From the NCBI GenBank assembly GCA_024278755.1, contig JAJRSO010000038.1:62001-126000 (forward strand): a stretch of DNA of 64,000 bases, read 5' to 3'. The notes beneath the pieces were generated by a model. It had not been told where the DNA came from. It saw only the letters and a program-made list of their open reading frames with translations, and ran no database searches. Every line of letters begins with the position of its first letter. The stretch's first letter is position 1. This DNA comes from Calditrichota bacterium (GTDB lineage: Bacteria; Calditrichota; Calditrichia; Calditrichales; Calditrichaceae). The translations under genes and the position numbers were made by a program. Of the stretch, positions 37,110 to 46,782 are shown in pieces.

Positions 37110-40055
37110 ATGTCTGTCAAATCCGTTCTTTCGCTTTTGTTGATTCTTTTTATTTCATCCGCTATGGCTGAGAATAGGCAACGAACGTCCGTTCTTTTAA
37201 ATGGCAATAAGATAACGGTTCAGATGTGGAATTACGGTTCTTTTTCTTCCCCGGGAAACAGAAGCACCGATTTTGTTTGGAATGGTCTCGGCTATGCTAA
37301 TGAGGTCGGTTTTTTTGTAGGCGCCGAAGTCGAAGCGCCGCAGGGAAGTCATCCCGATGTCTTTCAGGATGTTAACAGCGGCCGCTGGCTGGCGCATATC
37401 ATTTCCGACGGTATTAAAAGCAGTGGCGGTGAAGTTTCGTCCGACGGGCAAACCCGCTGGGGCTGGCAACCGGTTGTTTCGAGGAATAACGCGACGTTAG
37501 AATATTTCGAGCTTTCTCATCCGGATATTAATGGAAACGGAATCCCTGACGGCTGGCCGGAATCCTGGTGGAATGCGGATGAGGAAAGATACAGTTGGCC
37601 GGGTTTATGGGGCTGGGGTGAAGAGACAGCCAATTATGAAACATTGTACGGAATGGATGACCGCGATAATCCTGAATTTGAATACTATCCTTTTGAAAAC
37701 GATTCCACGCGTAAAGGGCTTGGATTACAGATGGAAGTGCGTTCGTTTCAGATGAGTGATTTTTATGAAGATGTCATATTTGTTACCTTTGATTTAACGA
37801 ATATTAGCGATAACAATTTAGATAAAATGCTGTTTGGCCTTTGGGGGGATCCGCATATTGGCGGCGCGGACGACTGGCGGGACGACTGGCAGGCATACGA
37901 TTCCGACCGGCAGATGCTCTATGCCTGGGATGACGATGGAAAGAGTGTTACGAACCCAAATATAACACCCGGCTATTTTGGCATCTCTTTTTTACAAACG
38001 CCCGGAAATGCAGGAGACGGGGTGGATAATGATAACGACGGTATGACCGATGAAAGCCAGAATGACGGTATTGACAACGATGGAGACTGGAGCGCGGTAA
38101 CGGACGATGTGGGCGCAGACGGTATTGCCGGCACATCCGATACGGGAGAGGGCGATGGAATCCCCACATTGGGAGAACCCGCTTTTGAGTATAAGGATAT
38201 GGATGAGGCGGATATGCTGGGCATTACCAGTTTTAAAGCGCCGCCGTTTTCGGCAATTACAATTAAAGAGGATGAAAAAATCTGGCAGTATCTGAGCCCG
38301 GGGAATTTTGATTCGCTGACGACAGCGGGTGATTTTGTTCTGATGGGTGGAAGCGCGTATTTTAGTCTGGAAAAAGGAGAGACAAAACGGGTTGGTATTG
38401 CTTTTGTGATGGGGCAGGATTTAACGGATTTACAAGGCAATGCCGATTATGCCAAAGCCTTTTATCACGATAATTTGGGCAGTGCGTCTAATACGGCTGA
38501 TATTTCCGTTATGGAACCACAAAACGGTACATCCCTTGATAATCCGGTAACCATTCAATGGGATGCGTCGTCTCTTCCTGCGGACGCAGAGCTCTTTTTT
38601 TCGTACCGTGCCGGCTTTAATCAAGGATGGATAGGCGTAACCGGAATCCCCAATTCAGGCTCCTATTCATGGAATACAGAGGGATTGAGCAATTCCGCTT
38701 TTTATAAAATACGCCTGCGCTCCGTTTCGCCGGTAACAAATGTAAAAGGAGAGAGCAGCGGATATTTTACCATAAAACACGCACAAAGCGGCAATACGCC
38801 GCCGGAAATTTATTTTGATTTCCCGGAAGGAAAGACGGTTAAAGATGATTTTAACGTTACCTGGCTTGCCGGAGATGCCGACGGAGACGCCCTAAGTTTA
38901 CACCTCATCGTTTCATCGCCAACGGTACAGGATACTATTTCTGTAACCGGTAATTCCTATCTGTTACCTACAAAAAGATATCCCAACGGTCTCTGCACTC
39001 TGGAACTGTATGCCCACGATGGCACAGTAAATGCGAAAACAGAGCATAGCCTTCAGATAAACAATGAATATCAGGAATTACCCTCCGGTAGTCTTTTACA
39101 TCAAAACGGTGGCGCCACAGGAGAGATAATAACCCATATTGTTGAAGAGGAGCAGTTAATTAAAAATACGTATTTTATCTCGTTTGACGATACGAGTAGC
39201 GCGCATATTTCCTATTCCGTATTTGATTCGCTTAATCAAATTTATTTGATTTCAGGGGATGTGTTGCCGGAATTCCCCGAAAACGGCCGTTTGTTTGACG
39301 GAATGCGATTGTCTTTTGTAAACAGCCGGTTCCAATTGAACACGGACGAAACGGGTTGGCAGGCGGCCAGCTCTACAAATATGGAGTTTACTATTATCCG
39401 TGAAAGCAACTATGCCGAAGATCCATACGATTACGAAATTCGTTTTTATGATCAGATTGTAGATACGACGGTAAATAATATTGAAGTGAATTATCGGGTA
39501 AGGGATTTACTGAATAACGTGCAAATGGAAACGGCCGTGTCCGGCGCTAATTCCCAATGGAAACCCACAGATACCATTTTTATTTTACGGGGCGGAAAAA
39601 CAACAAATGATATTGTATGGAAAATGGACTCTGCTTTTCCGGGTGGCGAAACGCAAAAAAATCCGGGAGATGGCGACATCTATTATATAAAAACCTTTAA
39701 ACCATTTTCTGTACATGACAGGTATTCACTTAACACATCTTCGGTCGGTATTAATTCCGAATCAGCGCTTATTCCCGAGCAAATGGAGCTGCAACAAAAC
39801 TATCCCAATCCGTTTAACAACACAACCACCATAATCTTTACGGTCCCCCAGGCTATACAGGCGGAACTGGTGATATATGACGTTGCCGGACAAAAAATTA
39901 AAACGCTTTTTAGCGGCAAAACGGTTTCGGGAAATAACCGTTATCGTTGGAATGGAAAAACAGAACAGGGAAAAGAGGCGGCGTCGGGTTTATATTTTTA
40001 TCGACTAAAAACAAACCGGGGAAGCATTGTAAAAAAGCTGATATTGATAAAATAA
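37110..40055 (+). CDS. very large secreted protein with calcium loops, Ig-like repeats and type IX sorting domain
   Basis: A 981-residue exported protein with a signal peptide (SVLSLLLILFISSAMA). Residues 20-460 form a domain common in type IX-secreted proteins of this group, with DGVDNDNDGMTDESQ and NDGIDNDGDW calcium-type loops at about 305-325. Two immunoglobulin-like domains follow (about 465-550 starting ISVMEPQNGTSLDNPVTI, and about 565-660). A beta-rich part and the sorting domain (NYPNPFNNTTTI, LYFYRLKT, ending LILIK) close it. The sorting motif has Asn-Asn in place of the usual final Pro-x. A CGGAGA ribosome site precedes the ATG. It is likely cell-surface or released; the ligand is unknown. 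Confidence 0.75.
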   Translation: MSVKSVLSLLLILFISSAMAENRQRTSVLLNGNKITVQMWNYGSFSSPGNRSTDFVWNGLGYANEVGFFVGAEVEAPQGSHPDVFQDVNSGRWLAHIISDGIKSSGGEVSSDGQTRWGWQPVVSRNNATLEYFELSHPDINGNGIPDGWPESWWNADEERYSWPGLWGWGEETANYETLYGMDDRDNPEFEYYPFENDSTRKGLGLQMEVRSFQMSDFYEDVIFVTFDLTNISDNNLDKMLFGLWGDPHIGGADDWRDDWQAYDSDRQMLYAWDDDGKSVTNPNITPGYFGISFLQTPGNAGDGVDNDNDGMTDESQNDGIDNDGDWSAVTDDVGADGIAGTSDTGEGDGIPTLGEPAFEYKDMDEADMLGITSFKAPPFSAITIKEDEKIWQYLSPGNFDSLTTAGDFVLMGGSAYFSLEKGETKRVGIAFVMGQDLTDLQGNADYAKAFYHDNLGSASNTADISVMEPQNGTSLDNPVTIQWDASSLPADAELFFSYRAGFNQGWIGVTGIPNSGSYSWNTEGLSNSAFYKIRLRSVSPVTNVKGESSGYFTIKHAQSGNTPPEIYFDFPEGKTVKDDFNVTWLAGDADGDALSLHLIVSSPTVQDTISVTGNSYLLPTKRYPNGLCTLELYAHDGTVNAKTEHSLQINNEYQELPSGSLLHQNGGATGEIITHIVEEEQLIKNTYFISFDDTSSAHISYSVFDSLNQIYLISGDVLPEFPENGRLFDGMRLSFVNSRFQLNTDETGWQAASSTNMEFTIIRESNYAEDPYDYEIRFYDQIVDTTVNNIEVNYRVRDLLNNVQMETAVSGANSQWKPTDTIFILRGGKTTNDIVWKMDSAFPGGETQKNPGDGDIYYIKTFKPFSVHDRYSLNTSSVGINSESALIPEQMELQQNYPNPFNNTTTIIFTVPQAIQAELVIYDVAGQKIKTLFSGKTVSGNNRYRWNGKTEQGKEAASGLYFYRLKTNRGSIVKKLILIK

Positions 40056-40140
40056 ACGGCTTTTTGTTTTTACTAATCCATATTTCATTCAAACCTGTTA
40101 TTTTGTATCTTTCAGTTGAAATAATACTGGAAAAAATAAC

Positions 40141-40545
40141 ATGTCTTCAGTTTTAGCGCGCAAAGCATTTTTAAAACAGATAGGGCAGATATTCCTTGGC
40201 GGAATTATTATCCTAATGAGTCGTTTATTCGGTGACTTTTTATTACGTTTTCTTAAAACAGAACGTTTTGTGAAAATAGATAGCAAAAAGTTTATAGATG
40301 CGCAGCTTACGACAGAGGATTTTTTTGCCGAAAAAACCGCCGCGGGCGTACGCGTATTTTCCCGCAAGTGCCCCCACCTGGGCTGCACGCTACAAAAAGA
40401 TGAATCCCGTAAAAAGATTGTCTGTCCCTGCCATGGCAGTACGTTCTCAATTGAAGGAAAATACGAAAGCGGTCCGGCCCGCCGAAATATGTTTCTCCTG
40501 CCGGTAAAACAAACGGGAAAAGGAAAACTGATAATTAAACTCTAA
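40141..40545 (+). CDS. Rieske [2Fe-2S] protein of a bc-type complex
   Basis: A 134-residue protein with an N-terminal membrane helix (about 14-30) after a basic start, as in bc-complex Rieske proteins. The cluster motifs are Cys77-x-His79 in KCPHLGC and Cys95-x-x-His98 in CPCHGS, with disulfide cysteines 82 and 97. The GSTFSIEGKY segment is typical. It would accept an electron from quinol at the Qo site. The next gene, 7 bp later, encodes cytochrome b. No cytochrome c1 is present; two multihaem cytochromes follow instead. Confidence 0.93.
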   Translation: MSSVLARKAFLKQIGQIFLGGIIILMSRLFGDFLLRFLKTERFVKIDSKKFIDAQLTTEDFFAEKTAAGVRVFSRKCPHLGCTLQKDESRKKIVCPCHGSTFSIEGKYESGPARRNMFLLPVKQTGKGKLIIKL

Positions 40546-40552
40546 AGACAGA

Positions 40553-41452
40553 ATGAGAATAGAGACAGAGAAAATATTTGCCAAACGAATATGGCTGCCC
40601 GGCTGGGGCGAAATAGCGCTGAGCGCTTTACAGTTGGCGTTGATTTCTGGTATGATGCTGATTCCTTTTTTTTTACCGGGGACAGAGGCATTTAAAACCG
40701 TTAGCCTTTTAAATGGTTCCGGGTTTATTGGACGCTGGCTGCATGGCTTTCATTCCTACAGCGGAGATATCTTTATATTTGCCTCTCTCATTCATACTTT
40801 AGAATATCTTCTTAAAAAAAGTTACCGTGAATATCATTTAAAATCCTGGGCGTTGCTCATTGTGCTGGCTGTTATGGCGCTTTTAGCGGTTTTCAGCGGT
40901 TTTCTCAGTATCGGCAGTAAAGAGAGTTTTGCCGCCTTACATATCTTTTCCGGTATTTTGGAATTGCCGGGAAAAACTGGGAAGGCGCTCTCTCTTTTTA
41001 TCCTGGGCAATGCCGGGGCAAATACACCTTCGGCCTCTGTTTATTTCCATCATATTGCTACGTTTACGGTGTTAACAATTGTTTTAACCTATATGCATAT
41101 CAAACGGCTAAAGGCAGAAAGCTATGCTTTTTACTACACTTTTGTCCTTCTACTGGCAATAAGCCTGTTTTTTCCGGCCCATATAGGACAAGCGCTGTCT
41201 TCTCCGGCGCAAGTTTTAAAAGGCCCCTGGTATTTTATCGGTTTGCAGGAACTGTTATCCTGGATGCCGGTTTGGCTTGGCGGATGGCTTTTACCAATAT
41301 TGGTACTAATCTTGCTAGCCCTGTTGCCGTATCTGCGCAAATACGACTGGGTGATTCTTTACATTCTTACCGTAATTTTTCTGTTTTACCTTGCAGAAGG
41401 TGCAATCGGATGGTTTTTGAGAGGAGCGGGATGGCAACTGCTATTGAGGTAA
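40553..41452 (+). CDS. cytochrome b of a bc-type quinol oxidase
   Basis: A 299-residue membrane protein with about seven or eight helices. Haem ligands are visible as His67-x13-His81 in helix B (GFHSYSGDIF, SLIHTLEY) and His167-x14-His182 in helix D (YFHHIATF, YMHIKRL). The x14 spacing in helix D is that of b6-type proteins. The second half has KGPWYFIGLQELL where the Qo-site PEWY motif normally lies; the Glu is absent and the Pro is shifted. The C-terminal helices suggest a fused b6/subunit IV-like protein, short for a full cytochrome b. It should oxidise quinol with the Rieske protein. Confidence 0.9.
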   Translation: MRIETEKIFAKRIWLPGWGEIALSALQLALISGMMLIPFFLPGTEAFKTVSLLNGSGFIGRWLHGFHSYSGDIFIFASLIHTLEYLLKKSYREYHLKSWALLIVLAVMALLAVFSGFLSIGSKESFAALHIFSGILELPGKTGKALSLFILGNAGANTPSASVYFHHIATFTVLTIVLTYMHIKRLKAESYAFYYTFVLLLAISLFFPAHIGQALSSPAQVLKGPWYFIGLQELLSWMPVWLGGWLLPILVLILLALLPYLRKYDWVILYILTVIFLFYLAEGAIGWFLRGAGWQLLLR

Positions 41453-43221
41453 AATGGCAAAATATCCTGCTGTTTCTGGCGCTTATCTTTATGCTTCTGC
41501 TAAGCATTTTTATATTTCAGCCAAAAACAAAATCCATTGCTGACTTTAGAAAAAACGCAGATCAGTGTAGAACTTGTCATACGAATGTGGCGGATATGAG
41601 TGCTTCACATCCCGTAAAAACAATGGGCTGTGCGGCCTGTCATCTGGGGAATCCCTTTTCCGCCGATAAAGAAAATGCACATGCCGGGATGGTGCGCAAT
41701 CCGTCGGATCTGCTCTGGGCGGATAAAACTTGCGGAAAAACTGAATGTCACCCTGCTTTGGTTAAGGATGTTCGTAAATCCATTATGACCGATAATTCCG
41801 GTTTGGTGAGCGCAACCTTGTTTCAGTGGCGGGAGAGCGCAACACTAAACGATTCACTTGTACAGATACATTCCATTCCGGACACTTCTCTGGCCACCGA
41901 TCATCTCCGTAAGCTGTGTGCCGGCTGTCATATCAATAAAACCGAAAATGATTTTGCCGGTGAAATTGGGAAGCGGGGCGGCGGTTGTAACGATTGTCAT
42001 CTGGTTGGCAATACTACCGGCACACATCCTGCTTTTACCGTACAAATAGGCATCGAAGTTTGCGAAAAATGTCATAACCGCTCCAACCGAACAGCTCTTA
42101 ATTATCAGGGAAAATTTGAATCGGAAGGATATGGCACCCCATACGGAGGAGGCGCTTTTAGTGAAGATACGCTTTCCGGAGGGCGCTTCTTTTATCATAT
42201 CCCGGCCGATATACATTTTAGGGCCGGCATGGTCTGTATCGATTGTCATACGGCAGAAGAGGTTATGGGAGACGGAAAACGGCATGCACATCTCGAAGAT
42301 CAAATACAGGTGCGTTGCAGGGATTGCCATCAGGCTAGTTTTAAAAAACCCGACTCCGCAGATATCTCATGGAAAGTAATAGCGGTTAATACCATGCTTT
42401 CGGTACCGGATGATTCGCTGCTGGCCGTCACTTCCGGCGGCAGTTTTTTAAATAATGTCCGGCGCGAAAACGGACGGGTCGTACTCATTAAAAAAACAGA
42501 CGGTGAGCGTCGTGTTATAAAACAGATGGAAAAAAATAAAAACTGTACCCTATCCGGACACGAACGGCTTAGTTGCCAGGCCTGCCATACTGCGTATACG
42601 CCACAGTGTTACGGTTGCCATGATGTGTATGACCCTTCGCGCAAACAAATGGATAAAATTTCCTTTGAGGAAACGGAAGGTCACTGGCAGGAATTTCGCT
42701 CGTATCTGCGTTTTGAACGGCCTGCATTAGGCGTCGATCCGTTTAACCGTATCGTTCCTATGGCGCCGGGCTGTCAGGTGTATTTAACCGAACTGGACAA
42801 ACAAAAGCAGGTAAAAAAACAGGCCTTCTGGCCAACCATGGCCGGGTTCGATCCGCATAGCACCCGCCGTGAAACACCAACCTGTATGGAATGCCACAGC
42901 GATCCCAAAAGGCTGGGTCTGGGCGAAGGAAATTTGACACTTAAGGAGGGAAACCTGCATTTTACTCCCACCTATGCAGCAACCGCAGCCGGATTGGGCG
43001 GATTTGCTCTGGAACAGATGATTCATGTAAACGGAGAACCGTTTCAACAGATGTCGCGAACGGGAGAACGTCCGTTTAACGGAACCGAAATACGCAAAAT
43101 TTATGCTATGCGTTATTGTCTGGTTTGCCATGAAAAAGCCACGGACAAAATATATAACAGATTTTCGGAAAGCCTTAAACGTTTTCGCAGCGATCAGGAG
43201 ATAATATGCCAAGGGAAATAA
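41431..43221 (+). CDS. membrane-anchored multihaem cytochrome c, 12 haem sites
   Basis: A 596-residue protein. The ATG at 41431 is chosen because AGAGGAG ends four bases before it and it gives an N-terminal helix (ILLFLALIFMLLLSIFIF, about 11-28); an upstream frame inside cytochrome b has no such signal. Eleven CxxCH motifs and one CX4CH motif (CGKTECH, near residue 100) are visible, so up to twelve covalent haems. Clusters CRTCH/CAACH and CAGCH/CNDCH/CEKCH come first, CQACH and CYGCH in the middle, and CMECH and CLVCH near the end. The helix keeps it at the periplasmic membrane face, in the place of cytochrome c1. It overlaps its neighbours by 22 and 16 bp. Confidence 0.9.
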   Translation: MATAIEVKWQNILLFLALIFMLLLSIFIFQPKTKSIADFRKNADQCRTCHTNVADMSASHPVKTMGCAACHLGNPFSADKENAHAGMVRNPSDLLWADKTCGKTECHPALVKDVRKSIMTDNSGLVSATLFQWRESATLNDSLVQIHSIPDTSLATDHLRKLCAGCHINKTENDFAGEIGKRGGGCNDCHLVGNTTGTHPAFTVQIGIEVCEKCHNRSNRTALNYQGKFESEGYGTPYGGGAFSEDTLSGGRFFYHIPADIHFRAGMVCIDCHTAEEVMGDGKRHAHLEDQIQVRCRDCHQASFKKPDSADISWKVIAVNTMLSVPDDSLLAVTSGGSFLNNVRRENGRVVLIKKTDGERRVIKQMEKNKNCTLSGHERLSCQACHTAYTPQCYGCHDVYDPSRKQMDKISFEETEGHWQEFRSYLRFERPALGVDPFNRIVPMAPGCQVYLTELDKQKQVKKQAFWPTMAGFDPHSTRRETPTCMECHSDPKRLGLGEGNLTLKEGNLHFTPTYAATAAGLGGFALEQMIHVNGEPFQQMSRTGERPFNGTEIRKIYAMRYCLVCHEKATDKIYNRFSESLKRFRSDQEIICQGK

Positions 43222-44849
43222 AACATTTATCTCTATTGAATTGTGTTTTAGCGGGATTTTTTTTTATTGTTGTTAATTCTGTTTGGCTTTTTGCTTCAGA
43301 AAATTGCCAAGCTTGTCATAAGGAGATGCAGTCTTCCTGCAAACTGACCTGTGAGGAGTGTCATATTTCGTCGACTGCGCCGGGGCAAATTCAGCCGGCC
43401 GATCATCCCAAAGTCATTGCCAATCCTTCTAAAGAAGCCTATTGGCAGGAGAAATGCGCTCCTTGCCATGCCAAAGAAATAGAAAAATTTAAAAATAGTT
43501 TACACTATTCCTTAGCCGGCATTATTGGGCAAACCCGTTTTTTATGGGGTAAAACAAACAGTCCGCTTGACGAAAATCCGACAGAAAGCCGGAGGGAGTT
43601 GTTACAGTTAAAAACAAATGCGGCACATTCCACAGCGGAATTAGCGGACGCTCTGTTGGCCCAAAAATGCCTTTCCTGCCATTTTGAAGCGGAAGGACGC
43701 ACGCAGGCTAAAGGGCGTAAGCGTGCCGCTGGCTGTGCATCCTGCCACATTCCGCTGGATCAAAAATCGGGTAAGCCGTTGTTTGGGCACAAGATGCAGC
43801 AAAAAGTGTCCGATGCAACCTGTATGACCTGTCATTCCGGTAATCGCGTTGGTGCCGACTATTACGGTTATTTTGAACACGACTATCATAAGGCATATCA
43901 GACGCCATACGGAGCAGAGGCGCAGTTTGCTTCGTTTCAGCACCGGATGGTTCCTGATGTGCATCAACTGGCGGGCTTGCAATGTATGGATTGCCATTCC
44001 CGACCGGATGTAATGGGAGGAATTACAGCGTCCGCTTTTGAAGGACAGAACAGGGATACCCGCAAGTGCACGCAGTGTCACGGAGGGTTTGATCACATAG
44101 TACAAAGAATAGAATTGAAAAACTCGGTTCCTCAATTCGATAAAACCGTTATTGCTCATAAAGAGTTCCATCACAAGGTAAGCTGTGCTGCCTGTCATGC
44201 CGGATGGAGTTACCAGGATTATGGCTTACATCTCTTTTTTGACCAGAGTAATCATTATGATCAATGGGGCGATTTTATCTGGCAGGACGATGCGGAAATT
44301 ACTCATCTGCTGCAAGAACAACTGAACCGGCCGCCGGGATCCCGCCAAAACGCGCATACCCGCAATAAGCTCAGCGGAAAAGCCATGGCCGGCGCCTGGT
44401 ACAAGGGATGGACCTTTCGCCGCTGGGAGGGTATTGTGTTAGGTAAAGGCGAAAAAGGGCTTTATGTGCCTATTCGTCCTTTATATCAATATTATGTGAC
44501 GTATGTGGATTCGCTAGACAATGTCTGGCTGGATTCACAGATTCCGCTACGAAAGGATGGTAAACCCGGTTGGAACTGGGATACTTACGCGCCCCATACG
44601 ATTCAGGCTGGCGGACGAGCCTGCGAAAACTGTCACGGAAACACATTAGCTGCAGGATTAGGCATCCGATCTTCGTTAAAAGACTCGGTTGCAAATGCCA
44701 TTACATTGCCATCGGCGCCGATATTACCGTTAACCCGGTTATTAAATTCGCATGAGCGAAAAAAACTACTCTATCCCTCTGCCCGATATAAAAAATGGCG
44801 GATCAAAGCCATGAAAAAAAATGGCTTGTTAAAACTATTGCATAATTGA
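43206..44849 (+). CDS. multihaem cytochrome c, 10 haem sites
   Basis: A 547-residue exported protein with an N-terminal hydrophobic segment (about 10-29), probably a signal or anchor. Ten CxxCH motifs are visible (CQACH, CEECH, CAPCH, CLSCH, CASCH, CMTCH, CMDCH, CTQCH, CAACH, CENCH). Nine lie in the first two thirds and one near residue 490. The gap of about 150 residues between the ninth and tenth (WTFRRWEGIVLGKGEKG and following) may be a catalytic or docking domain. A CAGGAG ribosome site precedes the ATG, which overlaps the 12-haem gene by 16 bp. It is likely to receive electrons from the bc-type complex; the partner oxidant is unknown. Confidence 0.9.
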   Translation: MPREIKHLSLLNCVLAGFFFIVVNSVWLFASENCQACHKEMQSSCKLTCEECHISSTAPGQIQPADHPKVIANPSKEAYWQEKCAPCHAKEIEKFKNSLHYSLAGIIGQTRFLWGKTNSPLDENPTESRRELLQLKTNAAHSTAELADALLAQKCLSCHFEAEGRTQAKGRKRAAGCASCHIPLDQKSGKPLFGHKMQQKVSDATCMTCHSGNRVGADYYGYFEHDYHKAYQTPYGAEAQFASFQHRMVPDVHQLAGLQCMDCHSRPDVMGGITASAFEGQNRDTRKCTQCHGGFDHIVQRIELKNSVPQFDKTVIAHKEFHHKVSCAACHAGWSYQDYGLHLFFDQSNHYDQWGDFIWQDDAEITHLLQEQLNRPPGSRQNAHTRNKLSGKAMAGAWYKGWTFRRWEGIVLGKGEKGLYVPIRPLYQYYVTYVDSLDNVWLDSQIPLRKDGKPGWNWDTYAPHTIQAGGRACENCHGNTLAAGLGIRSSLKDSVANAITLPSAPILPLTRLLNSHERKKLLYPSARYKKWRIKAMKKNGLLKLLHN

Positions 44850-44874
44850 CTGTTTATTGAGTAAGATAATAGAT

Positions 44875-46599
44875 ATGAAAAAGAGTCGAATTCGAACGAT
44901 AATACCCGATAGCGCCCGTTCCATCGTCGCAATTTTTGTGGCGCTTGCCGTTTTGATGATTGCCAGCGCAGTGGTGGAATTATCCCAAAGTAAAAAAGAA
45001 ATCTTGCATATTATGGAAGAGCAGGCCCATTCGTTGCTGGAATCGATACTGGTTGCTTCACATAATACGCTGCAAACAACCCAGTACCTCGATGAACTGG
45101 CCAGAGAAAAGATTTTAAATTTCAAAGCACACGATCCGCGTTTTCTGGAATTTAAAAAAAAGATTGGGTTTGGCGTTCTGCTGCGAAATGCCGTATCACA
45201 AAATCCACGTATTATTTTTGCTGCCCTGCAGGATACCAGTAATATTTTAGCGGCGTCCGGCAATGTGTCCGTTTTACAGTCTATCTTATCCTCCCCGTTT
45301 CTGGCAAAGGCTTTAAACGATTCGCTTTTTCGCACTCGAATTACGGAATTTGATTCCACCGAAATATTTGAAGCAGTTCACCCATTTGTTTTTAACGGCC
45401 AAAAAATCGGTTTAATGCGCCTTGGTCTCTCTTTGGCTCCGGTACAAACCGTTAACAGCCGGATATACAGACGTCTGATAATCATAACAATTGTTCTGAC
45501 CCTAATTGGGTTTATTATTTTTATTTTCCTGTTTACGCGTCAGCGCTATTTTCTGTTAAAAAAACAGTATTCCATCGTAGAAACGTATTCGGGAAACATT
45601 ATCGGAAATGTAAGCGATGGTATTATTGTAATGGATAAAACGGCGGGCATCAAAATTTTTAATACAGCCGCCGAGCAGCTTTTTGGAAAGACTGCCGGCG
45701 AAGTACAGGGCCAAACGGCGGATATCCTGTTTGAACAGGACATCTGTCTGCAACTACTTCACTCCGACAACGCCCTTACGCCGTTAGACTGTAAAATAGA
45801 TGGCCAGAAAAAATATTTATTGGTATCCAGAAGCCGATTTACCGATGAGGACGGTATTGAAAATGAGATTCTGGTGATTCGCGATTTAACCCAGGAAAAA
45901 TTGCTTGAAGAACAAATGGAACGAAAACAACGGCTCACAGCCATGGGTGAACTGGCATCGGGAGTGGCCCATGAAATCCGTAATCCGCTTAACACCATAA
46001 GCACCATTATTCAGCAGCTAAATAAAGATTTTGAACCGGTTAACGAAGCCGAAGAATACCATCAATTGGCCGGCCTTGTCTATAACGAAGTGAACCGTAT
46101 CAATCACACCATTCAGGATTTCCTGCGTTTCTCCCGACCGGAACCGGTACAAGCTTCGGCGTTTAATTTGTCTGCCTTTCTAAAAGAATTAAAAATACAA
46201 TTCGACTCCACCCTATCGGAACAACAGGTCGTGCTTAAAATTACAGAGAACTGGAATGGAGATGTGTTTTGGGATCCCAGGCAAATGCGACAGGTCTTTA
46301 TCAACTTAATTCAAAATGCTCTTCAGGCAGTACCGGAAAAAACAGGCGAGATTCATATTTCGGTTAATAAACTTCCCGACGAGGAATTGGAAATTACAGT
46401 AAAAGACAATGGAACGGGCATAAAAAAAGAAATTCTTGCCAATATTTTTAATCTGTATTTTACCACAAAAGCCAAAGGTACCGGAATCGGGCTGAGCATT
46501 GTGCAGCGTATTGTGTATGAACATCAAGGATTTATCTCGGCTGAAAGTGAACCGGGCGCCGGCGCAGAATTTTACCTAAAACTTCCCATTAAGATCTAA
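44875..46599 (+). CDS. NtrB-like membrane histidine kinase with PAS domain
   Basis: A 574-residue sensor kinase. TM1 is at about 13-34 and TM2 at about 203-225, with a periplasmic sensor of about 165 residues between them. A PAS domain (about 235-350, GNVSDGIIVMDKTAGIKIFN) and an NtrB-type H-box (GELASGVAHEIRNPLNTI, His366) follow. An N-box (NLIQNALQAV), G1 (KDNGTGIKKE) and G2 (GTGIGLSIV) complete the kinase. A TTG six codons upstream is an alternative start; the ATG is preferred, although neither has a strong ribosome site. The NtrC-type regulator at 52958-54334 is its likely partner. Confidence 0.9.
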   Translation: MKKSRIRTIIPDSARSIVAIFVALAVLMIASAVVELSQSKKEILHIMEEQAHSLLESILVASHNTLQTTQYLDELAREKILNFKAHDPRFLEFKKKIGFGVLLRNAVSQNPRIIFAALQDTSNILAASGNVSVLQSILSSPFLAKALNDSLFRTRITEFDSTEIFEAVHPFVFNGQKIGLMRLGLSLAPVQTVNSRIYRRLIIITIVLTLIGFIIFIFLFTRQRYFLLKKQYSIVETYSGNIIGNVSDGIIVMDKTAGIKIFNTAAEQLFGKTAGEVQGQTADILFEQDICLQLLHSDNALTPLDCKIDGQKKYLLVSRSRFTDEDGIENEILVIRDLTQEKLLEEQMERKQRLTAMGELASGVAHEIRNPLNTISTIIQQLNKDFEPVNEAEEYHQLAGLVYNEVNRINHTIQDFLRFSRPEPVQASAFNLSAFLKELKIQFDSTLSEQQVVLKITENWNGDVFWDPRQMRQVFINLIQNALQAVPEKTGEIHISVNKLPDEELEITVKDNGTGIKKEILANIFNLYFTTKAKGTGIGLSIVQRIVYEHQGFISAESEPGAGAEFYLKLPIKI

Positions 46600-46609
46600 T
46601 ATTTTTTTA

Positions 46610-46643
46610 CGACCCTCCGGTTGCCCGTACGACTGTTTGGTCG
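46610..46643 (+). promoter_or_regulatory. tandem palindromic activator sites upstream of the DUF2202 gene
   Basis: Two 14-bp sites of the form CGAC[CT]-N4-GGT[CT]G lie 20 bp apart: CGACCCTCCGGTTG (46610-46623) and CGACTGTTTGGTCG (46630-46643). They end about 80 bp before the -24 box. The spacing of two helical turns puts them on one face of the DNA, as expected of enhancers bound by a NtrC-like activator. The same pair with the same 20-bp spacing occurs before the gene at 51779. Confidence 0.72.
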
Positions 46644-46723
46644 GGCTTTCGCAAGAATGCGTTATGTTTTATTTATGATATAACTTCTTTATAAACCATT
46701 TGTTATTGCGTGTTTTTATTAAC

Positions 46724-46738
46724 TGGCACACCCTTTGA
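46724..46738 (+). promoter_or_regulatory. sigma-54 (-24/-12) promoter of the DUF2202 gene
   Basis: TGGCACACCCTTTGA matches the sigma-54 consensus TGGCACG-N4-TTGC in the -24 GG and the spacing to the -12 TTG. It lies about 45 bp before the ATG at 46783. It shares the flank AACTGGCA with the promoters at 47854 and 51728. Confidence 0.82.
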
Positions 46739-46782
46739 ATGAAAAGTGGAAAACATTTAAACCAAACAAAAGGAGAAACATC

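Noticed and set aside
41272-41430. Extended N-terminus of the 12-haem cytochrome inside the cytochrome b gene
   Set aside because: The upstream frame is a shadow of cytochrome b. The ATG at 41431 has a strong ribosome site and begins directly before the membrane helix.
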